64,000 nucleotides of DNA from Bacteroidales bacterium. Lineage in GTDB: Bacteria > Bacteroidota > Bacteroidia > Bacteroidales > UBA932. Shown one piece after another: positions 33,112 through 40,993 of this stretch (positions are counted from its first letter, which is position 1; every line of letters begins with the position of its first letter). The notes under the pieces are model-generated. The model ran no database searches and was not told where the DNA came from. It saw only the letters and a program-made list of their open reading frames with translations. The stretch is from assembly GCA_017482565.1 (NCBI GenBank), contig JAFUMO010000067.1, positions 1 to 64,000 on the forward strand, in the 5' to 3' direction. The position numbers and the translations under genes are program-made.

Positions 33112-34098
33112 TCACTCCCCGGCCTGCAGCCTATGCACCGTTCCGGTCCCTATGAGTTTCCGTTTCTTGAAGCGGAACACCCACGGGAGGTAACGCATCA
33201 CCGCCCATTTGAGCCCGGCCTTAGGGTCTATGCTCTTACAAAAATACGAATATCTTTCAAACTTGTTGAATGCCAGGGCCAGAATCATGTGCTTGGCAAG
33301 CCTCTCGTTCAAGAGCGCCCTGCAATCTTCCGGGCTTAACCCATACCCGGAACTGCCATTTCCCGTACCATATTTCTCCAGCGCATACCGCACTATCTCA
33401 TCTATGCCGTTCTGGAAAGCCTCCCGTTTCTCATAGCTGGCATTGTTGCTGATTGAGGCTCCGCTCACCCTGTAGGCAGCAGTCATCTCCTCCATCACAT
33501 AAAAATCCGAACAGGAAGCCAGCCCTATCCAAACCGGATAATCAAAAGTCACAAAACCTCGCTCCACAAAATCCGCCATCCTGCACCCTGCATCAAACGC
33601 CTCCCTCCTGAAACACGCAGTAACCGCCAGCACCGGATTCGCCATCAGCACGGAATAAAGCAGGGAGTTGCATCTCCTCCTCTCTCCAGGCTCCTCCCTC
33701 TTCTCGCCTACAGGGTTTCCCGCCTCATCAACATACTCTCCTGAGGTAAATACCAGTCCGCACTCCGGATGCCCCTCCATCCAGGCCACCTGCCTGTGGA
33801 GCTTCAGAGGGTCTGTCCAGTAGTCATCGCTTTCAAGGATTGCCAGATATCTGGCAGAAGAGTGTTCCACAAGGCTCCTGTAATTGCCTATAAGGCCCAG
33901 GTTGCGGGAATTTGAAATGATACGGATTATGTCGGGATGAAGGGCTGCATACTCCTGTACAATCTGCAGGGTATCATCCGTTGAGGCATCATTCCCTATG
34001 AGCAGTTCCGCATCCACCTTCCGCTGCGCAAGGAAACTCTCAATCGCCTGCCGTATGTACTTCCCATGATTGTATGCCGGCATGAGCACACTCACCAT
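33112..34098 (-). CDS. family-2 glycosyltransferase
   Basis: A GT-A fold transferase. MVSVLMPAYNHGKYIRQAIE is the canonical N-terminus, LIGNDASTDDT the nucleotide-binding region, and LAILESDDYW the DxD-type site. Two earlier in-frame starts (GTG 34131, ATG 34116) lie on or next to a -7-like box TATCTTTG (34128-34121), so ATG 34098 is preferred (328 aa). It probably adds a sugar to the glycan handled by the adjacent flippase, from which it is separated by 67 nt containing a repeat. The sugar specificity is unknown. Confidence 0.88.
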   Translation of the reverse strand: MVSVLMPAYNHGKYIRQAIESFLAQRKVDAELLIGNDASTDDTLQIVQEYAALHPDIIRIISNSRNLGLIGNYRSLVEHSSARYLAILESDDYWTDPLKLHRQVAWMEGHPECGLVFTSGEYVDEAGNPVGEKREEPGERRRCNSLLYSVLMANPVLAVTACFRREAFDAGCRMADFVERGFVTFDYPVWIGLASCSDFYVMEEMTAAYRVSGASISNNASYEKREAFQNGIDEIVRYALEKYGTGNGSSGYGLSPEDCRALLNERLAKHMILALAFNKFERYSYFCKSIDPKAGLKWAVMRYLPWVFRFKKRKLIGTGTVHRLQAGE

Positions 34099-34143
34099 CC
34101 TCCCTGTACTTCCCATAAAACAAAGATACACAATTCAAGAATA

Positions 34144-34264
34144 AAGGGTAACTCAAAAGGAGGAAATTTAAGGCTTGCGCAGGCGAGGAAACCGGAGTTT
34201 ACTTAGGTAAATGAGGATTTCCGAGCCAAGCGTAACGCAAAATTTACCCTTTTGAGTTACCCTT
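34144..34264. repeat. 121-bp hairpin repeat, copy C
   Basis: The arms AAGGGTAACTC / GAGTTACCCTT surround an interior nearly identical to copy A. The change of the arm sequence is matched on both sides. It lies upstream of the glycosyltransferase and just beyond the tRNA-Arg terminator. Confidence 0.9.
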
Positions 34265-34265
34265 A

Positions 34266-34297
34266 CAAAAAAAGCGGCCATATTGACCGCTTTTTTT
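34266..34297. terminator. terminator after tRNA-Arg
   Basis: AAAAAAAGCGG and CCGCTTTTTTT pair around a 9-nt loop. The minus-strand T-run directly follows the tRNA gene, and the symmetric structure could act on both strands. Confidence 0.8.
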
Positions 34298-34298
34298 G

Positions 34299-34370
34299 TA
34301 GCCCCAACAGGACTCGAACCTGTATTTAAAGTTTAGGAAACTTTCGTTCTATCCCTTGAACTATAGGGCC
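34299..34370 (-). tRNA. tRNA-Arg (anticodon CCT)
   Basis: A 72-nt cloverleaf with acceptor GGCCCTA/TGGGGCT, anticodon stem AAAGT/ACTTT and loop TTCCTAA, and T-arm ACAGGTTCGAGTCCTGT. The discriminator base is A and no CCA is encoded. Confidence 0.92.
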
Positions 34371-34413
34371 GGGTATGCAATCTCGCTTTGGGACTGCAAA
34401 TATAGTAAAAATT

Positions 34414-35406
34414 TTAATATGCCCAACGATAAAGTATAGATCCCCATGTAAATCCTGCACCAAAAGCAGAGAAAATTAGGGTATCGCCCTTCTTGAACTT
34501 ATCTCTGAAGTCCCACAAAGCCAATGGAATAGATGTTCCGGCGGTGTTTCCGAACTTTTCAATGTCAATTAAAATTTTTTCTGTAGAAAGTCCCATTCTC
34601 CTTCCGGTTGCATCAATTATACGGAGGTTTGCCTGGTGAGGAATCAGGTAAGCGATGTCATCTGCAGTGAGGTTGTGCTTCTGCATCATCTCTACAGATA
34701 CGTCTGCCATCCTTGAAACTGCATATTTGAATACATGCTGCCCATCCTGGTGGATATAGTGGAGCTTCTTGTCAACTGTCTCGTGTGTAGGAGGATACAA
34801 TGAACCTCCGGCAGTCTGGTAGAGATAGTGGCGGCCCACACCGTCAACATGCATCAATGCATCCTGGAAGCCGAGTGCAGGATCCTCAGAAGGCTCAATC
34901 AGCATTGCAACCGCAGCATCACCGAACAACGGGCATGTGGTCCTGTCCTCGTAGTTGGTCATACCGCTCATACGCTCGCCGCAAACAAGTACAGCTTTCT
35001 TGTATCTGCCGCTCTCAATGAAGTTTGCAACTGTATGGAAGCTGAAGAGGAATCCGCAGCAGCCTGCATTTATATCATAACCCCAGGCATTGAGGATGCC
35101 GCATTTGTCGCTGATGATGTTTGCTGTTGCAGGGAAGAGCATATCGGGGCTCACTGTTGCACAGATGAGCAGGTCAATTTCGTCGGGAGAAGTGCCTGTG
35201 CTCTCAAGGAGCTTCTTCACAGCCTGCTCACCCATGTAGGATGTACCCAGGCCGTCCTCTTTCAGGATTCTTCTCTCTTTGATGCCCACACGGCTCATGA
35301 TCCACTCGTCTGAAGTGTCCACCATTGTGGCAAGCTCATCATTTGTCAATACATAATCAGGCAAATAAGCTTCAATACCTGTAATAATCGCTTTCTTGTT
35401 TGTCAT
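34414..35406 (-). CDS. fabH: beta-ketoacyl-ACP synthase III
   Basis: A 330-aa KAS III that starts fatty-acid chains by condensing acyl-CoA with malonyl-ACP. The catalytic triad is visible: Cys in INAGCCGFLFS, His in LIPHQANLRII, and Asn in EKFGNTAGTSIP. It is the last gene of the DUF177-rpmF-plsX-fabH operon, 24 nt after plsX. This is a widespread arrangement linking lipid synthesis with ribosome assembly. Confidence 0.96.
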   Translation of the reverse strand: MTNKKAIITGIEAYLPDYVLTNDELATMVDTSDEWIMSRVGIKERRILKEDGLGTSYMGEQAVKKLLESTGTSPDEIDLLICATVSPDMLFPATANIISDKCGILNAWGYDINAGCCGFLFSFHTVANFIESGRYKKAVLVCGERMSGMTNYEDRTTCPLFGDAAVAMLIEPSEDPALGFQDALMHVDGVGRHYLYQTAGGSLYPPTHETVDKKLHYIHQDGQHVFKYAVSRMADVSVEMMQKHNLTADDIAYLIPHQANLRIIDATGRRMGLSTEKILIDIEKFGNTAGTSIPLALWDFRDKFKKGDTLIFSAFGAGFTWGSILYRWAY

Positions 35407-35430
35407 TATGTGTGTAGTATTTAAGTTCCA

Positions 35431-36384
35431 TCAGACATTGGCAAGCATAGCCTCCTTGAACTTCTCAATGAGCCCGTGCCTTACCACCATTTCCCCCTGC
35501 AGAATCATATTCTTGATTGCCAGAGGGGTTGAAACGCCATGTCCGATAATCACCGGTGCAGTAACGCCCAAAACGGGTGTACCACCGTAGGTTTCATAAT
35601 TGAATCTGTTGAAGAACGGATGCTTCACCCCCAATTTTGCCACCAGCTCATACATCCCCTCGGCCTGCTTAAGGCAGACATTCCCCACAAAGCCGTCTGT
35701 AACAAGGACATCCGCAATGCCTCCGCTGAAGAGCATATTGGCTTCCATATTCCCGACAAAATTGAAATCGGTAGAGTCACTCATTATCCTGTAGGCCTCC
35801 TGAGTGATGACATTACCTTTTTCTGCCTCCGCACCTATGTTCAGCAGTGCCACTCTGGGATTCTCTATATCCATCATTGCCCTGGCATAGATTGAACCCA
35901 TTATGGCAAACTGGTACAATACATCAGCCCTTGGATCCGCATTGAACCCCACATCCAGCAGGAGCATGTTCCTGCCGTCTGCCAGAGGTATCTGGGCCGG
36001 AATACAAGGTCTGATTATACCAGGAATGTTATTGAGCACCTGAACGGAACCTGCAAGCATGGCACCTGTGTTCCCGGCACTTGCAAGTACATCTATCTTA
36101 CCCTCAGCCAGGAGGTTGAAGCCGCGCACAAGACTGCTCTGCTTCTTCTTGAGGAAGGCCTTCACAGGGTGCTCCCCCATCTCAATGGTTTCGGCTGCGT
36201 GTTCAATAACAAAATTACCGGAGTCTATGCCATAATGCTGACAGACCTCGGTAATCTTTTTCTCATCTCCAATAAGATAAATCCTTGAATCGGCACCAAT
36301 TTGGGAATAGGCTTCTATAGCCCCCAATATAACATTGTTGGGGGCAAAGTCTCCTCCCATTGCATCAATGCCAATCCTTATCAT
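35431..36384 (-). CDS. plsX: phosphate acyltransferase PlsX
   Basis: A 317-aa soluble enzyme that makes acyl-phosphate from acyl-ACP for phospholipid synthesis. Family blocks are IGIDAMGGDFAPNNVILGA at the N-terminus, ASAGNTGAMLAGSV in the middle, and NIGAEAEKGN and DVLVTDGFVGNVCLKQAEGM towards the C-terminus. It lies 15 nt after rpmF and before fabH. Confidence 0.96.
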   Translation of the reverse strand: MIRIGIDAMGGDFAPNNVILGAIEAYSQIGADSRIYLIGDEKKITEVCQHYGIDSGNFVIEHAAETIEMGEHPVKAFLKKKQSSLVRGFNLLAEGKIDVLASAGNTGAMLAGSVQVLNNIPGIIRPCIPAQIPLADGRNMLLLDVGFNADPRADVLYQFAIMGSIYARAMMDIENPRVALLNIGAEAEKGNVITQEAYRIMSDSTDFNFVGNMEANMLFSGGIADVLVTDGFVGNVCLKQAEGMYELVAKLGVKHPFFNRFNYETYGGTPVLGVTAPVIIGHGVSTPLAIKNMILQGEMVVRHGLIEKFKEAMLANV

Positions 36385-36399
36385 AGAGAAGTGCGCAAA

Positions 36400-36582
36400 T
36401 TACGCGTTGTTCTTCTCAATGATAAGACGACCACGGTAGTAACCGCACTCTGGGCAAACATGGTGATACATTACAGTTGCACCACAGTTTGAGCAAGTTG
36501 CCAATGTAGGAACTACTGCCTTGTCGTGAGTCCTACGCTTGTTTCTGCGCTGTTTTGAAATTTTGTGCTTTGGATGTGCCAT
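36400..36582 (-). CDS. rpmF: 50S ribosomal protein L32
   Basis: A 60-aa basic protein with the L32 N-terminus MAHPKHKISKQRRNKRRTH and a zinc-binding pair CSNC...CPEC, the C+ (zinc) form. It is encoded between the DUF177 protein and plsX. Confidence 0.97.
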   Translation of the reverse strand: MAHPKHKISKQRRNKRRTHDKAVVPTLATCSNCGATVMYHHVCPECGYYRGRLIIEKNNA

Positions 36583-36619
36583 TTCTAACTATTTTTAATT
36601 TGTTATATCTTTCCGTTAA

Positions 36620-37147
36620 CTAGTTCTTTTTGTCCAGCAGCCCTTTGAGCGCCCCAAAAGGTGAATTCACCTGAGCTTCCGCCCCGGCCCTGTTTCCGTT
36701 CACATTTCCCAGCCTCTCAATCATCTCCCTGTTGCACTCCCCCTCCGGATGTACCTTCTGGAGCGGCAGGTTAAGGCAGACATAATCATAAAGGAACTGC
36801 GAAAGGTCAAGTTCCGAATCTGCCGGATCCATTATGATGAACTCGTCCCCCTCATCATCCTCTACCGAGCTTGAGAACTTCACCGCCATTGAACACTCAA
36901 AGTCCATAGGTATCTCCACATCATCAAGGCATCTGTCACACTCTACGGTTACAGTACCCTCTATGTATGCGGAAACGTTCATCCACCCGCTTCCCTTCTC
37001 CAGTTCAACATCCGCCTCAAGTGAAGCGTCAAGTATCTGGGAATTGCCGTAATCCTTAAAAAAGGAACCGCATATTGGAAAATCATACTGGTGTTTTCCA
37101 ATCTGCAATCCTTTGATTTGAATTATAAAATCCTTATTCCCAACCAT
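36620..37147 (-). CDS. DUF177 / YceD family protein
   Basis: A 175-aa protein when started at ATG 37147; the TTG at 37177 lies inside the -7 box and is rejected. It has the DUF177 zinc-like core TVECDRCLDDVEIPMDFEC and the acidic downstream region VEDDEGDEFIIMDPADSELDLSQFLYDYVCLNLP. YceD proteins are linked to 23S rRNA metabolism and almost always precede rpmF, as here (37-nt gap). It is the first gene of the rpmF-plsX-fabH operon. Confidence 0.9.
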   Translation of the reverse strand: MVGNKDFIIQIKGLQIGKHQYDFPICGSFFKDYGNSQILDASLEADVELEKGSGWMNVSAYIEGTVTVECDRCLDDVEIPMDFECSMAVKFSSSVEDDEGDEFIIMDPADSELDLSQFLYDYVCLNLPLQKVHPEGECNREMIERLGNVNGNRAGAEAQVNSPFGALKGLLDKKN

Positions 37148-37174
37148 CTCTACTGCCCTCAACTTAAGAGCGTG

Positions 37175-37205
37175 CAAAGGTAGTAATTTTTTTTGTTAAA
37201 ACAAA
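37175..37205 (-). promoter_or_regulatory. promoter of the DUF177-rpmF-plsX-fabH operon
   Basis: On the minus strand TTTG (37205-37202) and TACCTTTG (37182-37175) are spaced by 19 nt. It lies just past the typA stop codon and fixes the DUF177 start at 37147. Confidence 0.7.
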
Positions 37206-37213
37206 GCCCAAAA

Positions 37214-39019
37214 CTAAAGGGCATTGTTCTTCCTCCTCTTGCGCTCGGTCTCGTCCAGGTAAATTTTCCTTATCCTCATGAATTTTGGTGTCACCTCCAC
37301 AAGCTCATCCTCCTGGATGTACTCCAGCATCTCCTCAAGGGAGAACTGCAATGGTGGCGGCAAAACCGCTTTCTCGTCTGTACCTGAAGCCCTTACGTTT
37401 GTAAGCTTCTTGGTCTTGCAGATATTTATGTTAAGGTCATCCACCCTTGAGTGCTCACCTACAACCTGTCCTGCATAAATCTCCTCACCAGGATAAATTA
37501 TGAACTTGCCCCTATCCTGAAGCTTGTCCATCGCATATGCAACTGCAGTACCGGTCTCAATTGCCACAAGGGAACCGTTGTTCCTCTTCTCAATCTCACC
37601 CTTGTAAGGCTCGTACCCCTTGAACCTGTGGGCCACAACAGCCTCTCCTGCAGTAGCTGTAAGGAGGTTGCTCCTCAAGCCTATGATACCCCTTGAAGGG
37701 ATGTCAAAATCAAGGTGTACGCGGTCCTCCCTGTGCTCCATGTGCAGAAGGGCACCTTTCCTGCGGGTAGTGAGCTCAATTGCCGCACCAACCTTATCCT
37801 CAGGAAGATCTATGGTAAGATGCTCAACAGGCTCGCACCTCACGCCGTTTATGTTCTTGTCAATGACCTTAGGCTGTCCCACCTGCAGCTCAAACCCTTC
37901 CCTCCTCATGGTCTCAATCAATACGCTCAAGTGGAGCACACCGCGGCCGTACACTATGAATGAATCGGCTGTCTGCCCGTCCTTCACCCTCAGTGCAAGG
38001 TTCTTCTCAAGCTCCTTCTCAAGGCGCTCCTTAAGATGCCGGGAAGTTACAAACTTTCCGTCCCTGCCAAAGAATGGGGAATCATTGATACAGAAGAGCA
38101 TGCTCATGGTAGGCTCATCCACCGAGATTGGAGGAAGGGCCTCCGGATTCTCATAATCAGCAATTGTATCGCCAATCTCAAATCCCTCAACACCCACAAC
38201 GGCACAGATGTCACCGCTGTGCACCTCATCAACCTTTGTCTTGCCGAGGCCGTCAAACACCATAAGCTCCTTTATGCGGCTCTTCTCAAAAGTGCCGTCC
38301 CTCTTGCACAGGGTAATTGGCTGGTTGGCCTTAAGGGTACCCCTCTTTATCCTCCCGACAGCAATACGTCCCACATACGGAGAGTATTCCAGTGAAGAGA
38401 TCAGCATCTGGCAGGTTCCCTCCTCATGCTCAGGGGCAGGAATCTCCTCCAGAATGGTATCCAGCAGCGCAGTGATGTCTGTGGTTGGCTTTCTCCAGTC
38501 CTTAGACATCCAGCCCTGCTTGGCACTTCCAAAGAGGGTCTTGAAATCAAGCTGCTCCTCAGTGGCATTGAGGGAGAACATCAGGTCAAACACCTGCTCG
38601 TTCACCTCATCAGGCCTGCAGTTCTGCTTGTCAACCTTGTTCACAACCACAACCGGCTTCTTGCCCATCTCAATAGCCTTCTGGAGTACAAACCTTGTCT
38701 GCGGCATTGTCCCCTCAAAGGCATCCACAAGCAGAAGCACACCGTCCGCCATGTTGAGAACCCTCTCAACCTCGCCTCCGAAATCGGCGTGGCCCGGAGT
38801 GTCTATAATGTTGATTTTATATCCCTTATACGGTACACTTACATTCTTTGCAAGAATTGTGATACCCCTTTCCCTTTCCAGATCATTATTGTCCAGAATA
38901 AGCTCACCGCTCTTCTCGGCATTCCTTGTGATTTTTGCCTGAAGTATCATCTTGTCCACAATGGTAGTCTTACCGTGGTCAACGTGAGCAATAATAGCTA
39001 TATTTCTAATGTTTTGCAT
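37214..39019 (-). CDS. typA: ribosome-associated GTPase TypA/BipA
   Basis: A 601-aa translational GTPase (start ATG 39019; the open frame's first codon is a TTG two residues earlier). G1 is AHVDHGKTT, G2 ERERGITI, G3 DTPGHADFGGEVERV, and G4 VNKVDKQ. The C-terminal TypA-specific region is present (NLLTATAGEAVVAHRFKGYEPYKG). It acts on the ribosome in 50S assembly and stress adaptation. TACTTTTG at 39037-39030 is a -7 candidate. It is divergent from guaA. Confidence 0.97.
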   Translation of the reverse strand: MQNIRNIAIIAHVDHGKTTIVDKMILQAKITRNAEKSGELILDNNDLERERGITILAKNVSVPYKGYKINIIDTPGHADFGGEVERVLNMADGVLLLVDAFEGTMPQTRFVLQKAIEMGKKPVVVVNKVDKQNCRPDEVNEQVFDLMFSLNATEEQLDFKTLFGSAKQGWMSKDWRKPTTDITALLDTILEEIPAPEHEEGTCQMLISSLEYSPYVGRIAVGRIKRGTLKANQPITLCKRDGTFEKSRIKELMVFDGLGKTKVDEVHSGDICAVVGVEGFEIGDTIADYENPEALPPISVDEPTMSMLFCINDSPFFGRDGKFVTSRHLKERLEKELEKNLALRVKDGQTADSFIVYGRGVLHLSVLIETMRREGFELQVGQPKVIDKNINGVRCEPVEHLTIDLPEDKVGAAIELTTRRKGALLHMEHREDRVHLDFDIPSRGIIGLRSNLLTATAGEAVVAHRFKGYEPYKGEIEKRNNGSLVAIETGTAVAYAMDKLQDRGKFIIYPGEEIYAGQVVGEHSRVDDLNINICKTKKLTNVRASGTDEKAVLPPPLQFSLEEMLEYIQEDELVEVTPKFMRIRKIYLDETERKRRKNNAL

Positions 39020-39088
39020 AATCAAGGTGCAAAAGTATAAATAATGGAGAAAAAGTTGTTAAAATGTTGTTAACTTTTTTTACCGCAT

Positions 39089-39120
39089 ATTGCTGTTTTT
39101 TCAAAATTATAATAGTTTTG
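39089..39120 (+). promoter_or_regulatory. guaA promoter followed by a structured leader
   Basis: TTG (39090-39092) and TAGTTTTG (39113-39120) with a 20-nt spacer fit the group consensus. The leader to the ATG at 39267 is about 140 nt and contains several short hairpins (CCGT/ACGG about 39183-39196, GGGC/GCCC about 39195-39210), leaving room for a regulatory RNA. No known purine riboswitch core was recognised. Confidence 0.5.
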
Positions 39121-39266
39121 CACATCAAAAATTGCGGTGTGGCAGTATTTTTTGCCGTCCGCAGCGGATGATGGCCTTTGAACCGTTTTCAACGGGCGCT
39201 CTCTGCCCGGTGGCTGCAGATGGGGTTTTGGAGGGTAAACGTGAACTTTTATTTAAACATACGTAT

Positions 39267-40574
39267 ATGAAACAGGACATGATTGTTATTTTGGATTTGG
39301 GAAGCCACGAGAATACAGTGGTTGCCAGAGCCATCCGTGCATTGGGAGTTTACAGCGAGATTTATCCGCACGACATCACTGCACAAGAGTTGAAGGCACT
39401 GCCTAACGTTAAGGGTATCATTATAAACGGTGGTCCTAACAATGTCATAGACGGAGTTGAGATAGACGTTAATTCTGAGATATATGAAGCAGGGTTCCCT
39501 GTTATGGCCGCCGGCCATGCAAAAGCCCTGTGCGATGTGAAGCTCCCCCAGTTCGGCAACGATGAAGAGGCTGTTAAGGAGGCTGTAAAGTCATTTGTAT
39601 TTGACACCTGCAAGGCTGAGACAAACTGGAACATGACAAACTTCGTGAATGACCAGGTTGAGCTCATCCGCAAACAGGTTGGTGACAGGAAAGTGCTGCT
39701 TGCCCTGTCGGGAGGAGTGGACAGCTCTGTTGTTGCTGCGTTGCTTCTGAAAGCAATCGGTGACAATCTTGTTTGTGTGCATGTGAACCATGGCCTCATG
39801 AGGAAAGGCGAGAGCGAGAATGTTGTGGAGGTGTTCAGGAACCAGCTGTGCGCAAACCTTGTGTATGTGGATGCAACTGACAGGTTCCTCGGCAAGCTTG
39901 CAGGCGTTGAGGACCCTGAGCAGAAACGCAAGATCATTGGCGGAGAGTTCATCAGAGTGTTTGAGGAAGAGGCCCGCAAACTGGACGGCATTGATTTCCT
40001 CGGCCAGGGAACAATCTACCCTGATATAGTTGAGAGCGGTACAAAGACTGCCAAGATGGTGAAATCCCACCACAATGTGGGTGGTCTTCCTGAAGATATG
40101 AAATTTGAGTTGGTTGAGCCTATCAAGCAGCTGTTCAAGGACGAGGTACGCGCCTGCGGTCTTGAGCTGGGCCTTCCATACGAAATGGTTTACCGCCAGC
40201 CGTTCCCGGGCCCGGGCTTGGGAGTAAGGTGCTTGGGCGCAATCACCAGAGACCGTCTTGATGCAGTAAGGGAGTCTGACGCTATCCTCCGAGAGGAGTT
40301 TGCAAAAGCCGGCCTCGACAAGAAAGTATGGCAGTACTTTACAGTGGTTCCTGACTTCAAGTCTGTAGGTGTAAGGGACAACGCCCGCTCATACGACTGG
40401 CCTGTAATCATCCGCGCCGTGAACACCGTGGATGCCATGACCGCCACCATTGAGCAGATTGACTGGCCAATCCTCATGAAGATTACAGACAGGATCCTTG
40501 CCGAGGTGAAAACTGTCAACCGCGTATGCTATGACATGTCACCGAAGCCAAGCGCTACTATTGAGTGGGAGTAA
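39267..40574 (+). CDS. guaA: GMP synthase with a degenerate, shortened amidotransferase domain
   Basis: The ATG at 39267 (MKQDMIVILDLGSHEN) is the start; the 59 upstream in-frame codons are leader. The protein has 435 aa against about 510-525 for typical GuaA. The ATP-pyrophosphatase domain is intact (P-loop LSGGVDSS at about 147-154, GQGTIYPD, FPGPGLGVR, C-terminal KPSATIEWE). The N-terminal amidotransferase domain is only about 115 residues. Where GICYG with the nucleophile Cys is expected it reads PVMAAGHAKAL, and the catalytic His/Glu block is missing. Glutamine hydrolysis in cis therefore looks impossible, so the enzyme should use free ammonia or a separate glutaminase. Confidence 0.9.
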   Translation: MKQDMIVILDLGSHENTVVARAIRALGVYSEIYPHDITAQELKALPNVKGIIINGGPNNVIDGVEIDVNSEIYEAGFPVMAAGHAKALCDVKLPQFGNDEEAVKEAVKSFVFDTCKAETNWNMTNFVNDQVELIRKQVGDRKVLLALSGGVDSSVVAALLLKAIGDNLVCVHVNHGLMRKGESENVVEVFRNQLCANLVYVDATDRFLGKLAGVEDPEQKRKIIGGEFIRVFEEEARKLDGIDFLGQGTIYPDIVESGTKTAKMVKSHHNVGGLPEDMKFELVEPIKQLFKDEVRACGLELGLPYEMVYRQPFPGPGLGVRCLGAITRDRLDAVRESDAILREEFAKAGLDKKVWQYFTVVPDFKSVGVRDNARSYDWPVIIRAVNTVDAMTATIEQIDWPILMKITDRILAEVKTVNRVCYDMSPKPSATIEWE

Positions 40575-40576
40575 TC

Positions 40577-40695
40577 AGGGCAACTAAAAAGGGTAAATTC
40601 GGCGTTACGCTTGCCTCGGAAATCCTCATTTACCAAAGTAAACTCCGGTTTCCTCATCTGCGCAAGCCTTGAATTTCCACCTTTTTACCTACCCC
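40577..40695. repeat. hairpin repeat, copy D (inverted, degenerate arms)
   Basis: It has the same interior as copies A and C in the opposite orientation (GCGTTACGCTTGCC...GGAAATCC...GGTTTCC...GCGCAAGCC). The outer arms GGGCAACTA and TACCTACCCC pair poorly, and the flanks have AAAAAGG/CCTTTTT. It starts 3 nt after the guaA stop. Confidence 0.85.
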
Positions 40696-40718
40696 GTGCA
40701 TATAGCCGGAACGCATAT

Positions 40719-40750
40719 AGCCGGAACGGACGCACCGTTCCGGCTTTTTT
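40719..40750 (+). terminator. guaA terminator
   Basis: AGCCGGAACGG pairs perfectly with CCGTTCCGGCT around ACGCA and is followed by six T. A direct repeat of ATAGCCGGAACG (about 40703-40729) overlaps its left arm. Confidence 0.9.
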
Positions 40751-40826
40751 GTTGCCTGCACCTGGGCGGAAGGCGGCTCTCGGCGTCCAGGAGGGCATTC
40801 CCCTTCGTCGGGAAGCTTGTGGCGGA

Positions 40827-40978
40827 GTTCCTGCAATTGACCTTCCATGAAAAGATACTCTACAGAGCTCAAAGCAGCCTTCGCCTTGGATGGTGCAACA
40901 AAATTGCTGCACCATCCATAAAAATACCTCTTATAGCACACAAATCAGGTATTGGCATGGATGGTCAATTGCAGGAAC
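40827..40978. repeat. 152-bp palindromic, multi-armed element
   Basis: The outer arms GTTCCTGCAATTGACC (40827-40842) and GGTCAATTGCAGGAAC (40963-40978) pair perfectly and continue as CCATG/CATGG across a 2-nt internal loop. Inside are a perfect 11-bp hairpin TGGATGGTGCA/TGCACCATCCA (40887-40918) and AATACCT/AGGTATT (about 40923-40952). No coding frame is convincing. A structured RNA or a MITE are the main options. Confidence 0.75.
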
Positions 40979-40993
40979 CACAAAACCATAAGA

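Noticed and set aside
39090..39266. 59-codon N-terminal extension of guaA
   Set aside because: It runs from the promoter through a structured leader, and the family N-terminus begins at ATG 39267.
40654..40941. Short frames on both strands between guaA and xerD
   Set aside because: They cross a terminator, a hairpin repeat and a palindromic element; the coding pattern is absent.
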